From: Flavobacteriales bacterium
Lineage (GTDB): Bacteria > Bacteroidota > Bacteroidia > UBA10329
Assembly (NCBI GenBank): GCA_016124845.1
Contig: WGMW01000033.1
Coordinates: 1-64,000 of the forward strand
Direction of reading: 5' to 3'
DNA length: 64,000 nucleotides
Shown here: positions 1 to 9,338 of the stretch, one piece after another
Position numbering within the stretch: position 1 is the first letter of the stretch
Layout of the letters: each line of letters opens with the position of its first letter
Translations under genes and position numbers: made by a program
The notes under the pieces: generated by a model
The model's database searches: none
Seen by the model: the letters and a program-made list of their open reading frames with translations, nothing else
Told to the model about the DNA's origin: nothing

Positions 1-609
1 GAAAAACATGTGGGAAAGATCCATAGTGTGTTCCATGAGTTGGTGTCAGAACACGTTCATATTGATGTCCATTGGGTGAAACCCACCGAGGAACGGCCTT
101 TCCACACGTTGGTCACTTCGGGCATGAGCGACAGACCAATGAACACCCCCGAGGAATTGGAGGGCTGCGATTTTGCCGAACTCAGCATCTGCCTGCCAGC
201 CGATTGGAAAATATCGGAAGACGATTTCAAGGATGACAGGAACTATTGGCCCGTGCGCTGGCTGAAGATGTTGGCGCGGTTCCCACACCAATATAATACG
301 TGGTTGGGTTATGGGCATACAATCCCCAACGGAGACCCGGCCGGGCCTTTTGCGCCCAACACCAAACTGAACACCATGGTGCTGTTGCCGTCCATCGTCT
401 TCGGCCTAGAATTCCACACACTCAAACTGGAGAACAGGTCCATTGATTTCTATACGCTCATCCCGCTCTATGACGAGGAGGTGAAGGTGAAGATGAACAA
501 AGGCGTGGAGGCCCTTTTCGATGGCTTCGACAAGTTCGGTGTGTCCGACATCCTTCAGTTGGACCGACCCAACACCGCCAAAAGAAAGAAGCTGTTCGGG
601 TTGTTCTGA
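1..609 (+). CDS. Suppressor-of-fused-like (SUFU family) protein, 5'-truncated by window edge
   Basis: The open frame runs into the left edge, so the N-terminus is missing. The GTG at 10 is in frame, but the upstream codons (E-K-H) also read as family sequence, so GTG is probably internal. The visible 200 residues show the SUFU pattern: VFHELVS, HIDVHWVKPT, TLVTSGMSDRPM near the start, then AELSICLPADW and the WLGYGHTIPNG block. In bacteria this domain occurs in cytoplasmic proteins of unknown function, some linked to contact-dependent immunity. The exact job here cannot be told. It ends at TGA 607-609, 21 bp before the next gene. Confidence 0.8.
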   Translation, partial: EKHVGKIHSVFHELVSEHVHIDVHWVKPTEERPFHTLVTSGMSDRPMNTPEELEGCDFAELSICLPADWKISEDDFKDDRNYWPVRWLKMLARFPHQYNTWLGYGHTIPNGDPAGPFAPNTKLNTMVLLPSIVFGLEFHTLKLENRSIDFYTLIPLYDEEVKVKMNKGVEALFDGFDKFGVSDILQLDRPNTAKRKKLFGLF

Positions 610-630
610 TGAAACAGACATGGACAGAAA

Positions 631-1092
631 TTGAAGCATATCCCGTCCCTTCTTTTGTTTTTTATTCTTGTTGGTTGCGCCACGCCCCGATATACCAGGA
701 GTTACTATTATCCTCCTGCAACATTTTCATTGAACAGAAGCGAATACAACCGATTGATCGTGAATCGAAAGTCGCGGTCTTACCTGAAGCACCAAGGCGG
801 CTGCATCGCCATAGGGCAAATAGCCGTTGTGTTGAATACGTTGGATAATGGTTGGATCAGCGGATTTGCGCTGGATAGGGCAAATAAGGAATCACTTCTG
901 TTTGCCACGGTGAAGGTCTATCGGGAAGGGGATTCAAAACCCTTGGAAATCCTTACTGACCTTGATGGTCAGTTCAAATTCGCACAGGCTTCTACCACAG
1001 ACAGCCTCGTGGTGGAATACCTCGGATACCAGACCTTTCGAGTGAATCTTCAAAGTTTGAAGGAACAGCTTTCGCAGCCCAACGCTGAGTGA
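631..1092 (+). CDS. Small lipoprotein with carboxypeptidase-regulatory-like domain
   Basis: The only possible start in this frame after the upstream stop at 610-612 is TTG at 631. It gives an n-region MKH, a hydrophobic stretch SLLLFFILV and a lipobox LVGC, so a lipid-anchored protein is predicted. The second half (about residues 80-145) has the beta-sandwich pattern of CarboxypepD_reg-like domains: ISGFALDRANKESLLFATVKV, TDLDGQFKF, VEYLGYQTFRVNL. These domains are usually attached to outer-membrane receptors in Bacteroidota, but here one stands alone. The specific function is unknown. A rare TTG start lowers certainty about the 5' end. Confidence 0.6.
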   Translation: MKHIPSLLLFFILVGCATPRYTRSYYYPPATFSLNRSEYNRLIVNRKSRSYLKHQGGCIAIGQIAVVLNTLDNGWISGFALDRANKESLLFATVKVYREGDSKPLEILTDLDGQFKFAQASTTDSLVVEYLGYQTFRVNLQSLKEQLSQPNAE

Positions 1093-1101
1093 AGCCTAGG
1101 C

Positions 1102-1165
1102 TATTTGCTAATTGGCCAATAAGCCAATCTGCTAATTAACTGGTCAACGAATTAACTGATCAACT
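1102..1165. repeat. Degenerate octamer array (8 units of 8 bp)
   Basis: Read on the minus strand this is a run of octamers such as AGTTGATC, AGTTAATT, CGTTGACC and AGTTAATT. The phase is unbroken over eight units. The last unit contains the stop codon of lpxH. The same octamer family recurs at 45653-45716 and 46934-46981. Confidence 0.75.
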
Positions 1166-1909
1166 GACTCCCCGCACAACCAACTCCTCGCCATCCCAAA
1201 CGGCAAAGTGCGGGTCTTTGAACCATGCGCCAAGGTTGATGTAGCGGCTGTTGTCGCCCACCACGCGGTCCAACACCAAATGGCGATGTCCGAAGATGAA
1301 GTAATCGTAATGCTCTTTCTGAAGCACGCTTTTGCAGTATTGCAGCAGCCATTCGTTGTCATCTCCATGGTATTTCTCGTCCGATTCCATGTTTGATTCG
1401 CGGCTGCGGCCGCTCCAGAAATTGGCCAATCGAATTCCTATGTCCGGGTGCAACCATTTGAACAGCCAGATGCACACCGGGTTGGCAAATACCTTCTTGA
1501 TAAACTTATAGCCGTGATCGCCCGGGCCCAGCCCATCGCCATGGCCAATGAAGAACTTCTTGCCGTTCCATTCGCGGGTCGTGGGCTGGCGGTGCATCTT
1601 CACGCCCAGTTCCTCCTCAAAGTAGTTGAACATCCACATGTCGTGGTTGCCCGTAAATACATGCACGGGAATGCCTCGGTCGCACAGCTCCGCAATTTTG
1701 GCCTGAAACCGCACAAACCCCTTCGGCACTACCGAGCGGTACTCATACCAGAAATCGAAGAGGTCGCCCAAGAGGTACACCTCTTTGGCATCGGCCGAGA
1801 TGCGATCCAGCCAATCCACCAGCAGTTTCTCGCGCTCGCGGCTCTTTTCCTTGGTGGGTACGCCCAAGTGGAAATCGGATGCGAAGTAGATCTTGGTTCT
1901 TTCGGCCAC
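1160..1909 (-). CDS. lpxH: UDP-2,3-diacylglucosamine diphosphatase (LpxH-type)
   Basis: A calcineurin-like metallophosphoesterase of 249 residues. The metal-binding motifs are in order: D12-x-H14 (SDFHLG), G48-D49 (LGDLFDFW), G87-N88-H89-D90, H123-G124-D125 and a C-terminal FGHRH. The long insert with SRESN and the family length of about 240-260 match LpxH, which cleaves UDP-2,3-diacylglucosamine to lipid X at the inner membrane during lipid A synthesis. No other lipid A gene is adjacent. The stop codon falls in an octamer repeat array, so the last two or three codons may have been changed by repeat insertion. Confidence 0.88.
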   Translation of the reverse strand: MAERTKIYFASDFHLGVPTKEKSREREKLLVDWLDRISADAKEVYLLGDLFDFWYEYRSVVPKGFVRFQAKIAELCDRGIPVHVFTGNHDMWMFNYFEEELGVKMHRQPTTREWNGKKFFIGHGDGLGPGDHGYKFIKKVFANPVCIWLFKWLHPDIGIRLANFWSGRSRESNMESDEKYHGDDNEWLLQYCKSVLQKEHYDYFIFGHRHLVLDRVVGDNSRYINLGAWFKDPHFAVWDGEELVVRGVS

Positions 1910-1918
1910 GGATCGGAT

Positions 1919-2045
1919 TATTTCACAAAGAACGCAATGAGGTGCAAAGTTTCACAAAGGGGTTATTACAGAGAGGGACTTTGAGAAGGGGAGATGCACA
2001 GAGAATGGCATTCGTCATATTCGTGGTGATTCGCAATTCGTAACC
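1919..2045. repeat. Intergenic dispersed-repeat text between lpxH and the M1 peptidase
   Basis: This spacer holds short repeats seen elsewhere in the window: a TTTCACAAAG pair (about 1921-1961) and an ATTCGTCATATTCG/ATTCGCAATTCG cluster (about 2016-2042). The second type recurs at 5033-5060 and 5272-5306, on either side of the 5' region of the same M1 peptidase gene. No promoter was recognised here. Confidence 0.45.
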
Positions 2046-5000
2046 TCAATTGAGCAATTGTTGCAGACGCTGCTGCGGTTTCAGTTCATTGAGGTTAAAT
2101 GTAAAACGAATCTGCTGTCCGTAATTGGATGTGTTCAAGTTCACGTCATTCCGAACATCCCGCGAGTAGAGGAACGGGAAATGGACCTCCAGCACATCGC
2201 GGACGATGATGACGCTTGCCCCGAACTCGGCCAGGAACAATTGCGAACCGGGGAATGCCGAACTGGCGTTGGCGTAGGTTCCCACGCTTGCAAAAAGTTC
2301 AATTGGCACCTTTCGGTAGATGGTGGAACTGAGGTTGAGCGCAATGATCCAATCATTTGTCTGCCCCACCTTGAACTGACTTTTGAATCCGCCATCGGCC
2401 TCCATCATCTGCTGGTCGAGGAAACCGTTGTTCAGCTTTCGCCCGATGAAGGTGCCTTCGTAGAGGTAATCCTGGTATTCGCGGAAGGAGCTCATGCGGA
2501 AATTGAACGCGGGCGTGGAGGATTTCATGATGAACTTGCCGAAGAAGAGCCGCGCACGGAACCCGTAACCCTTGCGGAATTTGAAGCGGTAAATGGCCTC
2601 AATGCTGAACTTGGCCTCGTTGTTCAGCCATTGCAGGTCGGCCGTCAGTTCTCCGATGTGTGGGGCAAATGCCTGCTTGAAATGGTAGGTGAGCTGCGGA
2701 ATGTGGCGGATCACCTTGCCCTTTTCGGTGATGTACATGGTATTGCGCAGGCGGATGCTCTGCGTGCGGTTGCTGCGCCTGTGGTGCGGCAGGAAATCGA
2801 ATTTCAGTTCGGGCCGTAGAATGTTGCGCGGCAGCTGCGGACTGTACACATCCGAAGGGTTGTAGTAAGGCGAGATGCGTCCCACGTTGAAGCGTTGACC
2901 CGAAATGGCGAGCGTCACATTCGGGTAATGCTGCCGCTGATGGAACGTGTAAGCAATGCGTCCCGAACCCGTGATGGTCTTGGAACGGAATGCCCACATG
3001 GGCATGAGCATGTACGAGAGTTTGTTCTTGGGCATGATGTCGTTGTACGCGGCAAAACCGAGCATGAGGCCATCGTACGTGTTCCAGCCCAAGGTGGGGG
3101 CCAAGGCGAACTGGGTGCGTTTCGGATTCTCGTAATACGCCACAAAGCGAGGTTGCAGGGGTTCGGTCATGCGGAAGATGCCGTTCACCCGCGCTTGGTT
3201 GTTCTTGCGGTTGATGTCGGGAATGACCTGCTCGGCATCCAAGATCACCTCATCGCAATCCTCGCAGTTCACTTCTATCCACCCCGACTTTTCGATGCCC
3301 TTGAACCATTGCGTTGCGAGGGTGTCTTTCCCGCGCATGGTGGTAATGGGGAACGGCCCCGCAATGCTGCCAACGTTGTTGATCTTCAGTTTCAGACGGC
3401 CATCTTCCTTTTTGATGCGGCTGATGGAATAATCCATCTTCTTCTCATCGCGGATCACATCATCGAAGAACCACGTGAGCGAATCGCCCAGCACTTCGTG
3501 CGAAATGGCTTCAAAGTCAGCAGGCTGCGGATGTTTGAACTGCCACCGCTGGAAGTAGGTATGCATCAGGTCATTGATGCGGTCCTCGCCCAGATATTGC
3601 ATCAGGTAATTGAACGCGATGGCCGTTTTCATATACACGATGGTGCCGTAGTTGATGCTGGTGTAATCGTTGGACGGCAATTCAATGGGTTGATCCGTGT
3701 TACTGCGTGCCGAAACCGTGTACGCCTGCATGCCTATCTGGTCATGCTTCATGTTGTAAACGCCCAGCAGTTTCATCCCAAAGTCGATGAGTTTGCGGCC
3801 ACCGTAAACATCTCTCAGCATCAGATTCGGATACTTGCGCTGCATGTATCGCGTCTCAATGAAGGAGTTGAGCCCTTCGTCCATCCACGGATGGTCGCGT
3901 TCGTTGCTGCCCAGCATACCATAGAACCAGTTGTGACCGATCTCGTGCATGATCACATCTTCCAGCGAAGTGGCATTACCACTCTCACCGATAATGGTCA
4001 CGTTCGGGTATTCCATGCCGCCACCTTCCGAAAGCACACCGTCCACAGCCGTGACGTGATTGTACGCGTAATCGCCCACCCACAGCGAATAATAGTAGGT
4101 GGCATCATTCAGGTATTCGATGGAGTTCTTCCAAAGGTCGGCCTCGTTGTTGGTGAACATGGCCCATGTGGTCACCTTTCGGCCTGAACCGGGCAGAGCG
4201 ACCTCTCCTTTCAGCACGTGGTAACGCTTGTCGGCAAACCACGCGAAGTCGTGCACTTTCTCCTGATGATAATGCACCGTTTTGGTGTTGGTGGAAGATG
4301 CTGGGAACGAAAGATCACGCTGATTGAACTCGGTGATGGCTTCGGTTTCCTTCACTTTTCCGTCCAGCCACGCAAGTTCATTTTCTCCATTCACAAGGTC
4401 GCCCGTGGCACCCACCACGTAATTCTCAGGCAGCGTGATGTGCACATCGAAGGTGCCATATTCCGAGTAGAACTCACCTTGACCGAGGTACGGCATCTGG
4501 TGCCAACCATCCTTATCGAACACTGCGGGTTTCGGGTACCATTGCGTGATCTGGTATGCCTGTCCCAAATGGCCGAGGCGGGAGAAGATCCCCTTCGGAA
4601 TTTTGACATGGAACGGAGTGGTGATGGTAATCCGTTCTCCGTGTTGCAGTGGTTTGTCCAGAAATAGCCTTCCAATATCTTCATTCGTTTGGTCGACCTC
4701 AAACCGCGCCTTCTCGCCATCCACTTGGAAATCGAGACTGTCGATCCAGCCACGGTCGCGGTAATGCGCGAAGTAGAGCGATAAGTCGCCATCCTGCCGC
4801 ATCTGTTTGGAAAGAGCCGTGTGGCCATCCTTGTACGCATTGGGCCAAATGTGGAACCAGATGAACGTGAGCGGAGTGGGGGAGTTGTTCACGTATTCGA
4901 TGGACTCCGAAGCATGCAGTTCATGCTGCTCATCATCCAACGAAACGTGTATCTCGTAGTTGACCTCCTGCTGCCAGTAATCCTGCGCTGAAAGAGCAGT

Positions 5001-5201
5001 AGGAAAAATGAGAGATAATATAAGGCTGATACGAATTACGAATCGAATGTGAATATGCGAATATGCTGATCCGTCTTTATGCGTATCAACATGAAATGGC
5101 CACAACTTGTCCCGACCATTCGGGAGAAACACAGAGGAACACAGATGTGGCACAGAGATATTCATTTCATTCTGTGAAATCCTCTGTGAAAATCTGTGCA
5201 T
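2046..5201 (-). CDS. M1 family metallopeptidase, exported
   Basis: A large aminopeptidase-type zinc protease. The catalytic HEIGHNW lies near residue 417 and is followed 18 residues later by the third zinc ligand in WMDEGLNSF. The N-terminal beta domain (YWQQEVNYEIHVSLDD onward) and a long C-terminal beta-rich half of about 400 residues match the Bacteroidota M1 proteins that carry an extra barrel-like C-terminal region. A signal peptide is clear (ISLILSLIFPTALSAQ). The start is a problem: the first in-frame ATG is at 5201, leaving about 55 odd residues before the signal peptide, and these are encoded by dispersed repeats. A start nearer the signal peptide with a non-standard codon, or repeat invasion of the original start, is possible. 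Confidence 0.85.
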   Translation of the reverse strand: MHRFSQRISQNEMNISVPHLCSSVFLPNGRDKLWPFHVDTHKDGSAYSHIHIRFVIRISLILSLIFPTALSAQDYWQQEVNYEIHVSLDDEQHELHASESIEYVNNSPTPLTFIWFHIWPNAYKDGHTALSKQMRQDGDLSLYFAHYRDRGWIDSLDFQVDGEKARFEVDQTNEDIGRLFLDKPLQHGERITITTPFHVKIPKGIFSRLGHLGQAYQITQWYPKPAVFDKDGWHQMPYLGQGEFYSEYGTFDVHITLPENYVVGATGDLVNGENELAWLDGKVKETEAITEFNQRDLSFPASSTNTKTVHYHQEKVHDFAWFADKRYHVLKGEVALPGSGRKVTTWAMFTNNEADLWKNSIEYLNDATYYYSLWVGDYAYNHVTAVDGVLSEGGGMEYPNVTIIGESGNATSLEDVIMHEIGHNWFYGMLGSNERDHPWMDEGLNSFIETRYMQRKYPNLMLRDVYGGRKLIDFGMKLLGVYNMKHDQIGMQAYTVSARSNTDQPIELPSNDYTSINYGTIVYMKTAIAFNYLMQYLGEDRINDLMHTYFQRWQFKHPQPADFEAISHEVLGDSLTWFFDDVIRDEKKMDYSISRIKKEDGRLKLKINNVGSIAGPFPITTMRGKDTLATQWFKGIEKSGWIEVNCEDCDEVILDAEQVIPDINRKNNQARVNGIFRMTEPLQPRFVAYYENPKRTQFALAPTLGWNTYDGLMLGFAAYNDIMPKNKLSYMLMPMWAFRSKTITGSGRIAYTFHQRQHYPNVTLAISGQRFNVGRISPYYNPSDVYSPQLPRNILRPELKFDFLPHHRRSNRTQSIRLRNTMYITEKGKVIRHIPQLTYHFKQAFAPHIGELTADLQWLNNEAKFSIEAIYRFKFRKGYGFRARLFFGKFIMKSSTPAFNFRMSSFREYQDYLYEGTFIGRKLNNGFLDQQMMEADGGFKSQFKVGQTNDWIIALNLSSTIYRKVPIELFASVGTYANASSAFPGSQLFLAEFGASVIIVRDVLEVHFPFLYSRDVRNDVNLNTSNYGQQIRFTFNLNELKPQQRLQQLLN

Positions 5202-5324
5202 CTGTGGCTGAAAAATGTCTTTTCAAAAGTTGCTTACACAAGCAGGATATCATTTGAAAGAATTGCAAAATTCATATTCGCAATTCGTCATATTCGTACC
5301 GCGTAGCGGAATTAGTAATTCTTA
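5033..5324. repeat. Dispersed repeats around the M1 peptidase 5' end
   Basis: Two repeat types lie here. One is an ATTCG-rich type at about 5033-5060 and 5272-5306. The other is a CACAGAGGAACACAGA/CTCTGTGAAAATCTGTGC type at about 5113-5215, partly self-complementary. The CACAGA type recurs at 6512-6606 and 14484-14560. They separate the M1 peptidase from the TlpA-like gene and cover the region where a promoter should be. Confidence 0.5.
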
Positions 5325-6467
5325 TCAGCCGAAGATCTCAGCAAGTTTCTGCTCCAACTCATCACCACGCAATCCTTTGGCAATGATGATTCCGTTCTCA
5401 TCCAACAGATAGGTCATCGGAATGCCTTCAAGGCTGTACGCGGGGATGAAACTCGATTGCCAGTATTTCAGTTCGCTGCCGTGCTTCCACGTCAGGCCGT
5501 CCTGTTTGATGGCTTCTACCCACTTGTCGTGGTCTTGGTCCAAAGAAACCCCGAAGATCTCGAAGCCTTTGCTCTTATACTTGTTGTAAATGCGAACCAC
5601 GTTCGGGTTTTCCATGCGGCACGGTTTGCACCATGATGCCCAGAAATCGATCATGGTCACTTTCCCTCTGAAATCGGAAAGTTTGACGGTCTCGCCTTCG
5701 GGTGTTTTGAGTACCATTTCGGGAGCTTCTGCACCAACGCCTGTCCGTGCCTGTGCCTGCTGCCGCGCTTTCAGTTCCACCAGTTGCTTTTGGAATGATT
5801 TCACGTAATCTGAGTTCGGATAAGCCTTGCCCAGGTTTTCAGCCACTTTATCAAACAGTTCCGAGTTCTCATCAAACCGTACTGATTGCACCGCGGAAAG
5901 CGACACCAGCGAGGTCGGATTCTGTTCGATGAAATCCTTAACGAAAGCGGTCTTTTTGGTCTGTGCTTCCTTGAAAAATTCATCAATAGACTGCGTGATG
6001 GAATCCAACCGTGGATGTCCCTGCGCCTGATATTGCATGAACACTTTGCGCAGGCTGTCCGTCATCTCATAGTCTCTGCGAAGGCGTTTGTCCAGCGCGC
6101 GCAGTTTCAGCGAACCATCGGAACCGGACAGGTCATAACTCTTGTAGAAATCGAGTGCGTTACCGCTCACTTCGGCCTTTTCGCCCTTATCGAGCAGAAG
6201 GATGACGAAGTTGTTCTGATTCACACTCAAACGGTAAAATGCAGGCTCCGTGATTTCTCCCGTGCTGAGTTTGAAATCACCGTTCGAACCGACCTCGACC
6301 GAATCGACAGGAATCACGTCTGTTGAGGTCATACGTTCCAGTTTCACCATTTCTCCTTCGCCATTGGTCAGGTTGCCTTTCACCACCGCATCATTCTGAT
6401 TGCAAGCAGCCAAAAACAGCATTCCTGCAATCGCCATCATCCAATTTTTCATCTTATTCGTTTTCAT
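5325..6467 (-). CDS. TlpA-like thiol-disulfide reductase lipoprotein with DUF4369-type N-terminal domain
   Basis: An ATG at 6467 (MKTNKMKN) is chosen over the TTG at 6482. It gives a typical lipoprotein signal ending LFLAAC. Residues from about 25 to 125 read as the DUF4369 beta domain (VKGNLTNGEGEMVKLERM). A helical linker follows. The C-terminal thioredoxin fold has the redox motif WASWCKPC around residue 279, then the cis-proline segment GIPMTYLLDENG. Such proteins act in the periplasm or at the outer membrane, reducing disulfides for cytochrome or extracytoplasmic protein maturation. The target is unknown. It is monocistronic, with repeats on both sides. Confidence 0.85.
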   Translation of the reverse strand: MKTNKMKNWMMAIAGMLFLAACNQNDAVVKGNLTNGEGEMVKLERMTSTDVIPVDSVEVGSNGDFKLSTGEITEPAFYRLSVNQNNFVILLLDKGEKAEVSGNALDFYKSYDLSGSDGSLKLRALDKRLRRDYEMTDSLRKVFMQYQAQGHPRLDSITQSIDEFFKEAQTKKTAFVKDFIEQNPTSLVSLSAVQSVRFDENSELFDKVAENLGKAYPNSDYVKSFQKQLVELKARQQAQARTGVGAEAPEMVLKTPEGETVKLSDFRGKVTMIDFWASWCKPCRMENPNVVRIYNKYKSKGFEIFGVSLDQDHDKWVEAIKQDGLTWKHGSELKYWQSSFIPAYSLEGIPMTYLLDENGIIIAKGLRGDELEQKLAEIFG

Positions 6468-6482
6468 TTCACAAAGGAACAA

Positions 6483-6660
6483 TTACGGTTTTATTGCACC
6501 GAGAATATTTGAGTGACAGAGATACACAGAGGAACTCTCTGTCTTTGGCATCTCCCCAAAGCGGAGAGTTCTTTGCGTTCTTGGCAAAACCTCTGCGTCT
6601 TTGCTGCTGATCATACCGAACCTGTCAACTTTGTAAACGCTATCTCTTTGTAAACTCAAC
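6483..6660. repeat. Spacer with CACAGAG-type dispersed repeats
   Basis: The stretch at 6512-6606 contains GACAGAGATACACAGAGG and CTCTGCGTCTTTGC, the same text type as 5113-5215 and 13126-13160. It lies between gatB (3' end) and the TlpA-like gene (5' end), both on the minus strand. Nothing coding was seen. Confidence 0.45.
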
Positions 6661-8124
6661 CTAACCCTCAAGTTTTTGCCGAACCAGTTGGTTTGCCAGT
6701 TTCGGGTCGGCCTTGCCCTTGCTCAGTTTCATCACTTCACCCATGAAAAGGCCGAGCACGCCTTTTTTTCCTCCGCGGTATTCTTCCACTTTATCAGGAT
6801 AGGCCGCCAAAGCCGCATTCACCCATTCTTCTAACTGGCCTGAATCGCTCTCTTGGATAAGGTCGAGTTCTTTGGCAATGTCCAACGGTTCTTTGCCGGC
6901 ATTCTGGCACAACGCAGGGAAAATTTTCTGGGCAGCGGCCGAATGGCTCACCTTTCCATCATCGATCAAGGCAATGAGTTTGGCCATGGTTTCCGGTTTC
7001 ACCGGGAAATCTTCCATGTGAATGGCAAACTCGTTCACGTACGATTTGATGTCGCCCGTCACCCAGTTCGAAGCGGCCTTGTAATTCTTGGTGTGCGAAG
7101 TGAGTTCGTTGAAGTATAAGGCAACGGGTTTGCTGTCTGTCAACACGCCCGCATCATATTCGTTCAGTCCGAACTCCGTTGTAAACTTCTCATGAAGTTC
7201 ATTCGGCAGTGCTGGCATGGTTGCGTGAACCTGATCGATCCATTCCTTGCTAACGATGATCGGTTGTAGGTCTGGCTCAGGGAAATAACGATAGTCGTTC
7301 GCCTGTTCCTTGCTTCGCATAACGAACGTGCTTCCGTTGGCAGCATCGAAACTGCGCGTATCCTGACTGATAACACCACCAGCTTCCACCTCTTTTATCT
7401 GTCGTTTGATCTCAAAACGGATGGCGCGCTGCACATTCCGAAGCGAGTTCATGTTCTTCACTTCCACACGGTTTCCGAACTTCTCAGCACCCTTCAGCAT
7501 TACCGAAATGTTGGCATCGCAACGCATGGAGCCTTCTTCCATGTTGCCATCGCATATCTCAAGGTAACGCAGCAGTTTGCGCACTTCGGCCAAATAAGCA
7601 TAGGCCTCTTCCGCGCTGCGGATGTCCGGTTCGGAAACGATCTCCAAAAGCGGAACGCCTGCACGGTTAAGGTCAACCAACGTGTCGTAAGGATCTACAT
7701 CATGCATGCTTTTTCCAGCATCTTCCTCCATGTGGATGCGCTGAATGCGGATGTCCTTCGTTTCACCGTTCTCCAGTTTGATCGTGATCTTGCCACCATT
7801 GCAAATAGGCGTGGTGTCCTGCGTGATCTGGTAGCCTTTCGGAAGGTCAGCATAGAAGTAGTTCTTCCGTGCATATTCGTTCCGTTCGCGAATCTCGCAA
7901 CCGCAGGCCAAACCAAGCTTGATGGCGTAATCGATCACCGATCGGTTCACCATTGGCAGCGTACCCGGATGGCCGAGCGTTACCACACTTACGTTGCTGT
8001 TGGGCATGCCACCGAATTCGGTGCTGTCGCTGCTGTACGCCTTGCTTTGGGTCAGCAACTGGGCGTGTACCTCAAGACCGATTACGGCCTGGTATTTTTC
8101 AATTAATTCGTTCATCCTTTCCAT
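6661..8124 (-). CDS. gatB: Aspartyl/glutamyl-tRNA(Asn/Gln) amidotransferase subunit B
   Basis: GatB phosphorylates and transamidates misacylated Glu-tRNA(Gln) or Asp-tRNA(Asn) together with GatA and GatC. The family signature is clear: VIGLEVHAQLLTQSKAYSSDS at the N-terminus, LGHPGTLPMVN, RKNYFYADLPKGYQI, EDAGKSMHD, VDLNRAGVPLLEIVSEPD and GSMRCDANIS. The C-terminal YqeY-like helical tail ends in ANQLVRQKLEG. At 487 residues it is the normal length. A second ATG three codons in (8115), preceded by GGAAAGG, is an equally good start. gatA and gatC are not in this window. Confidence 0.96.
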   Translation of the reverse strand: MERMNELIEKYQAVIGLEVHAQLLTQSKAYSSDSTEFGGMPNSNVSVVTLGHPGTLPMVNRSVIDYAIKLGLACGCEIRERNEYARKNYFYADLPKGYQITQDTTPICNGGKITIKLENGETKDIRIQRIHMEEDAGKSMHDVDPYDTLVDLNRAGVPLLEIVSEPDIRSAEEAYAYLAEVRKLLRYLEICDGNMEEGSMRCDANISVMLKGAEKFGNRVEVKNMNSLRNVQRAIRFEIKRQIKEVEAGGVISQDTRSFDAANGSTFVMRSKEQANDYRYFPEPDLQPIIVSKEWIDQVHATMPALPNELHEKFTTEFGLNEYDAGVLTDSKPVALYFNELTSHTKNYKAASNWVTGDIKSYVNEFAIHMEDFPVKPETMAKLIALIDDGKVSHSAAAQKIFPALCQNAGKEPLDIAKELDLIQESDSGQLEEWVNAALAAYPDKVEEYRGGKKGVLGLFMGEVMKLSKGKADPKLANQLVRQKLEG

Positions 8125-8126
8125 GA

Positions 8127-8250
8127 TAAATCCCCCGACCGTGAAAGTTCCACAAGCTCCACTTTCAGGTCACCCCCTTTCAAAGGGGGAAGGAGCTCAT
8201 TCCTCCTTAAAAAGGAGGTGCCGAGGAACGAGGCGGAGGATTTTTTTAAT
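8127..8250. repeat. Hairpin-rich repeat between accA and gatB
   Basis: Two perfect hairpins stand close together: CCCCCTTT-C-AAAGGGGG at 8173-8189 and CCTCCTT-AAA-AAGGAGG at 8202-8218. The text GCCGAGGAACGAGGCGGAGG and a T-run follow. This type of element occurs between genes in many Bacteroidota genomes. On the minus strand the hairpins follow accA and could terminate its transcript before gatB. Confidence 0.55.
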
Positions 8251-8274
8251 GCCTGTCCGATTTTCAATCGCAGA

Positions 8275-9228
8275 TCACTCATTGAAAACGCCCATTTGGC
8301 TGTACTTGTCAATTCGTTTTTGGATGCGTTCATCCGCATCCATGTTGTGCAAACGCGTGAGGTGTTTCTTGATCTCCTTTTTCACGTTTGCGAAGGTCGT
8401 TTCGTAATCTCGGTGCGCTCCTCCCAACGGTTCGGGAATGATGGCATCGATGATTTTTTGATCCAACAGGTCTGGCGCGGTCAGTTTCAATGCTGCCGCA
8501 GCCTGTTCTTTCTGGTCGCGTGTCCTCCATAGAATGGTCGAACAACTCTCAGGCGAAATGACCGAATACCACGTGTTCTCCAACATGAAAACCTTGTCGC
8601 CAACGCCAATTCCGATAGCACCACCCGAAGCTCCTTCACCGATGACCACACAGATGATCGGAACACGCAATTGCATCATTTCGATGATGTTGCGGGCAAT
8701 GGCTTCGGCCTGTCCGCGCTCTTCCGCTTCAATTCCTGGGAAAGCTCCAGGAGTGTCAATGAACGTGATGATCGGCTTGTTGAACTTCTCCGCCAACTTC
8801 ATCAATCTCAACGCTTTGCGATACCCTTCAGGATTGGCCATGCCGAAATTGCGGTACTGGCGCATTTTGGTATTGATGCCTTTCTGCTGACCGATAAGCA
8901 TCACCGATTTTCCATCAATGCTACCGAAACCGCCCACCATCGCCTTGTCGTCCTTCACATTGCGGTCGCCATGCAACTCCACAAAAGTTCCTTCAGTAAG
9001 CGCGTTTATGTAAGCAAGGGTGTAAGGTCGTTTTGGGTGGCGCGAAACCTGTACTCGTTGCCAAGGCGTCAGTTGACTGTAGATATCCTGCGTGCGTTTG
9101 GCAATGTTCGCCTCCAGTTCTTCAATGCTCTTGGAAACATCCGTCTTTCCCTTTGCCTGAATGGCGCGGGTCTTTTCCAGCTGTTCTTCCAACTCCTGAA
9201 TGTCACTTTCAAAATCGAGAAAGTCCAT
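8275..9228 (-). CDS. accA: Acetyl-CoA carboxylase carboxyltransferase subunit alpha
   Basis: AccA is the alpha half of the carboxyltransferase that moves CO2 from carboxybiotin to acetyl-CoA in fatty-acid synthesis. The 317-residue length is typical. The sequence has the N-terminal coiled helix ([18 protein letters not shown]), [19 protein letters not shown], the crotonase-fold core [18 protein letters not shown], and [15 protein letters not shown] with [11 protein letters not shown]. It is a single gene on the minus strand, and its partner accD is elsewhere. Confidence is high. Confidence 0.97.
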   Translation of the reverse strand: MDFLDFESDIQELEEQLEKTRAIQAKGKTDVSKSIEELEANIAKRTQDIYSQLTPWQRVQVSRHPKRPYTLAYINALTEGTFVELHGDRNVKDDKAMVGGFGSIDGKSVMLIGQQKGINTKMRQYRNFGMANPEGYRKALRLMKLAEKFNKPIITFIDTPGAFPGIEAEERGQAEAIARNIIEMMQLRVPIICVVIGEGASGGAIGIGVGDKVFMLENTWYSVISPESCSTILWRTRDQKEQAAAALKLTAPDLLDQKIIDAIIPEPLGGAHRDYETTFANVKKEIKKHLTRLHNMDADERIQKRIDKYSQMGVFNE

Positions 9229-9338
9229 GGCTGTACGTTTAGCCCGCGAAGATAGGCGACTTCTGTTGGTAGTTCAAAGCCATGCGAAATCTGCAAACGG
9301 AATTGCCTGATTCTCCTATTCTGTAATGACCTAATCAA

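Noticed and set aside
609-848. ATG open frame of 79 codons after the SUFU gene
   Set aside because: It lacks a signal or domain and overlaps the lipoprotein frame, which has a clear lipobox and a beta domain.
2895-4187. Long plus-strand open frame of 430 codons
   Set aside because: It is an antisense shadow of the M1 peptidase gene, whose catalytic motifs and signal peptide are on the minus strand.
8112-8339. Minus-strand open frame of 75 codons before gatB
   Set aside because: Its sequence is a translation of the hairpin repeat (LPPLKGG type) joined to an off-frame part of accA.
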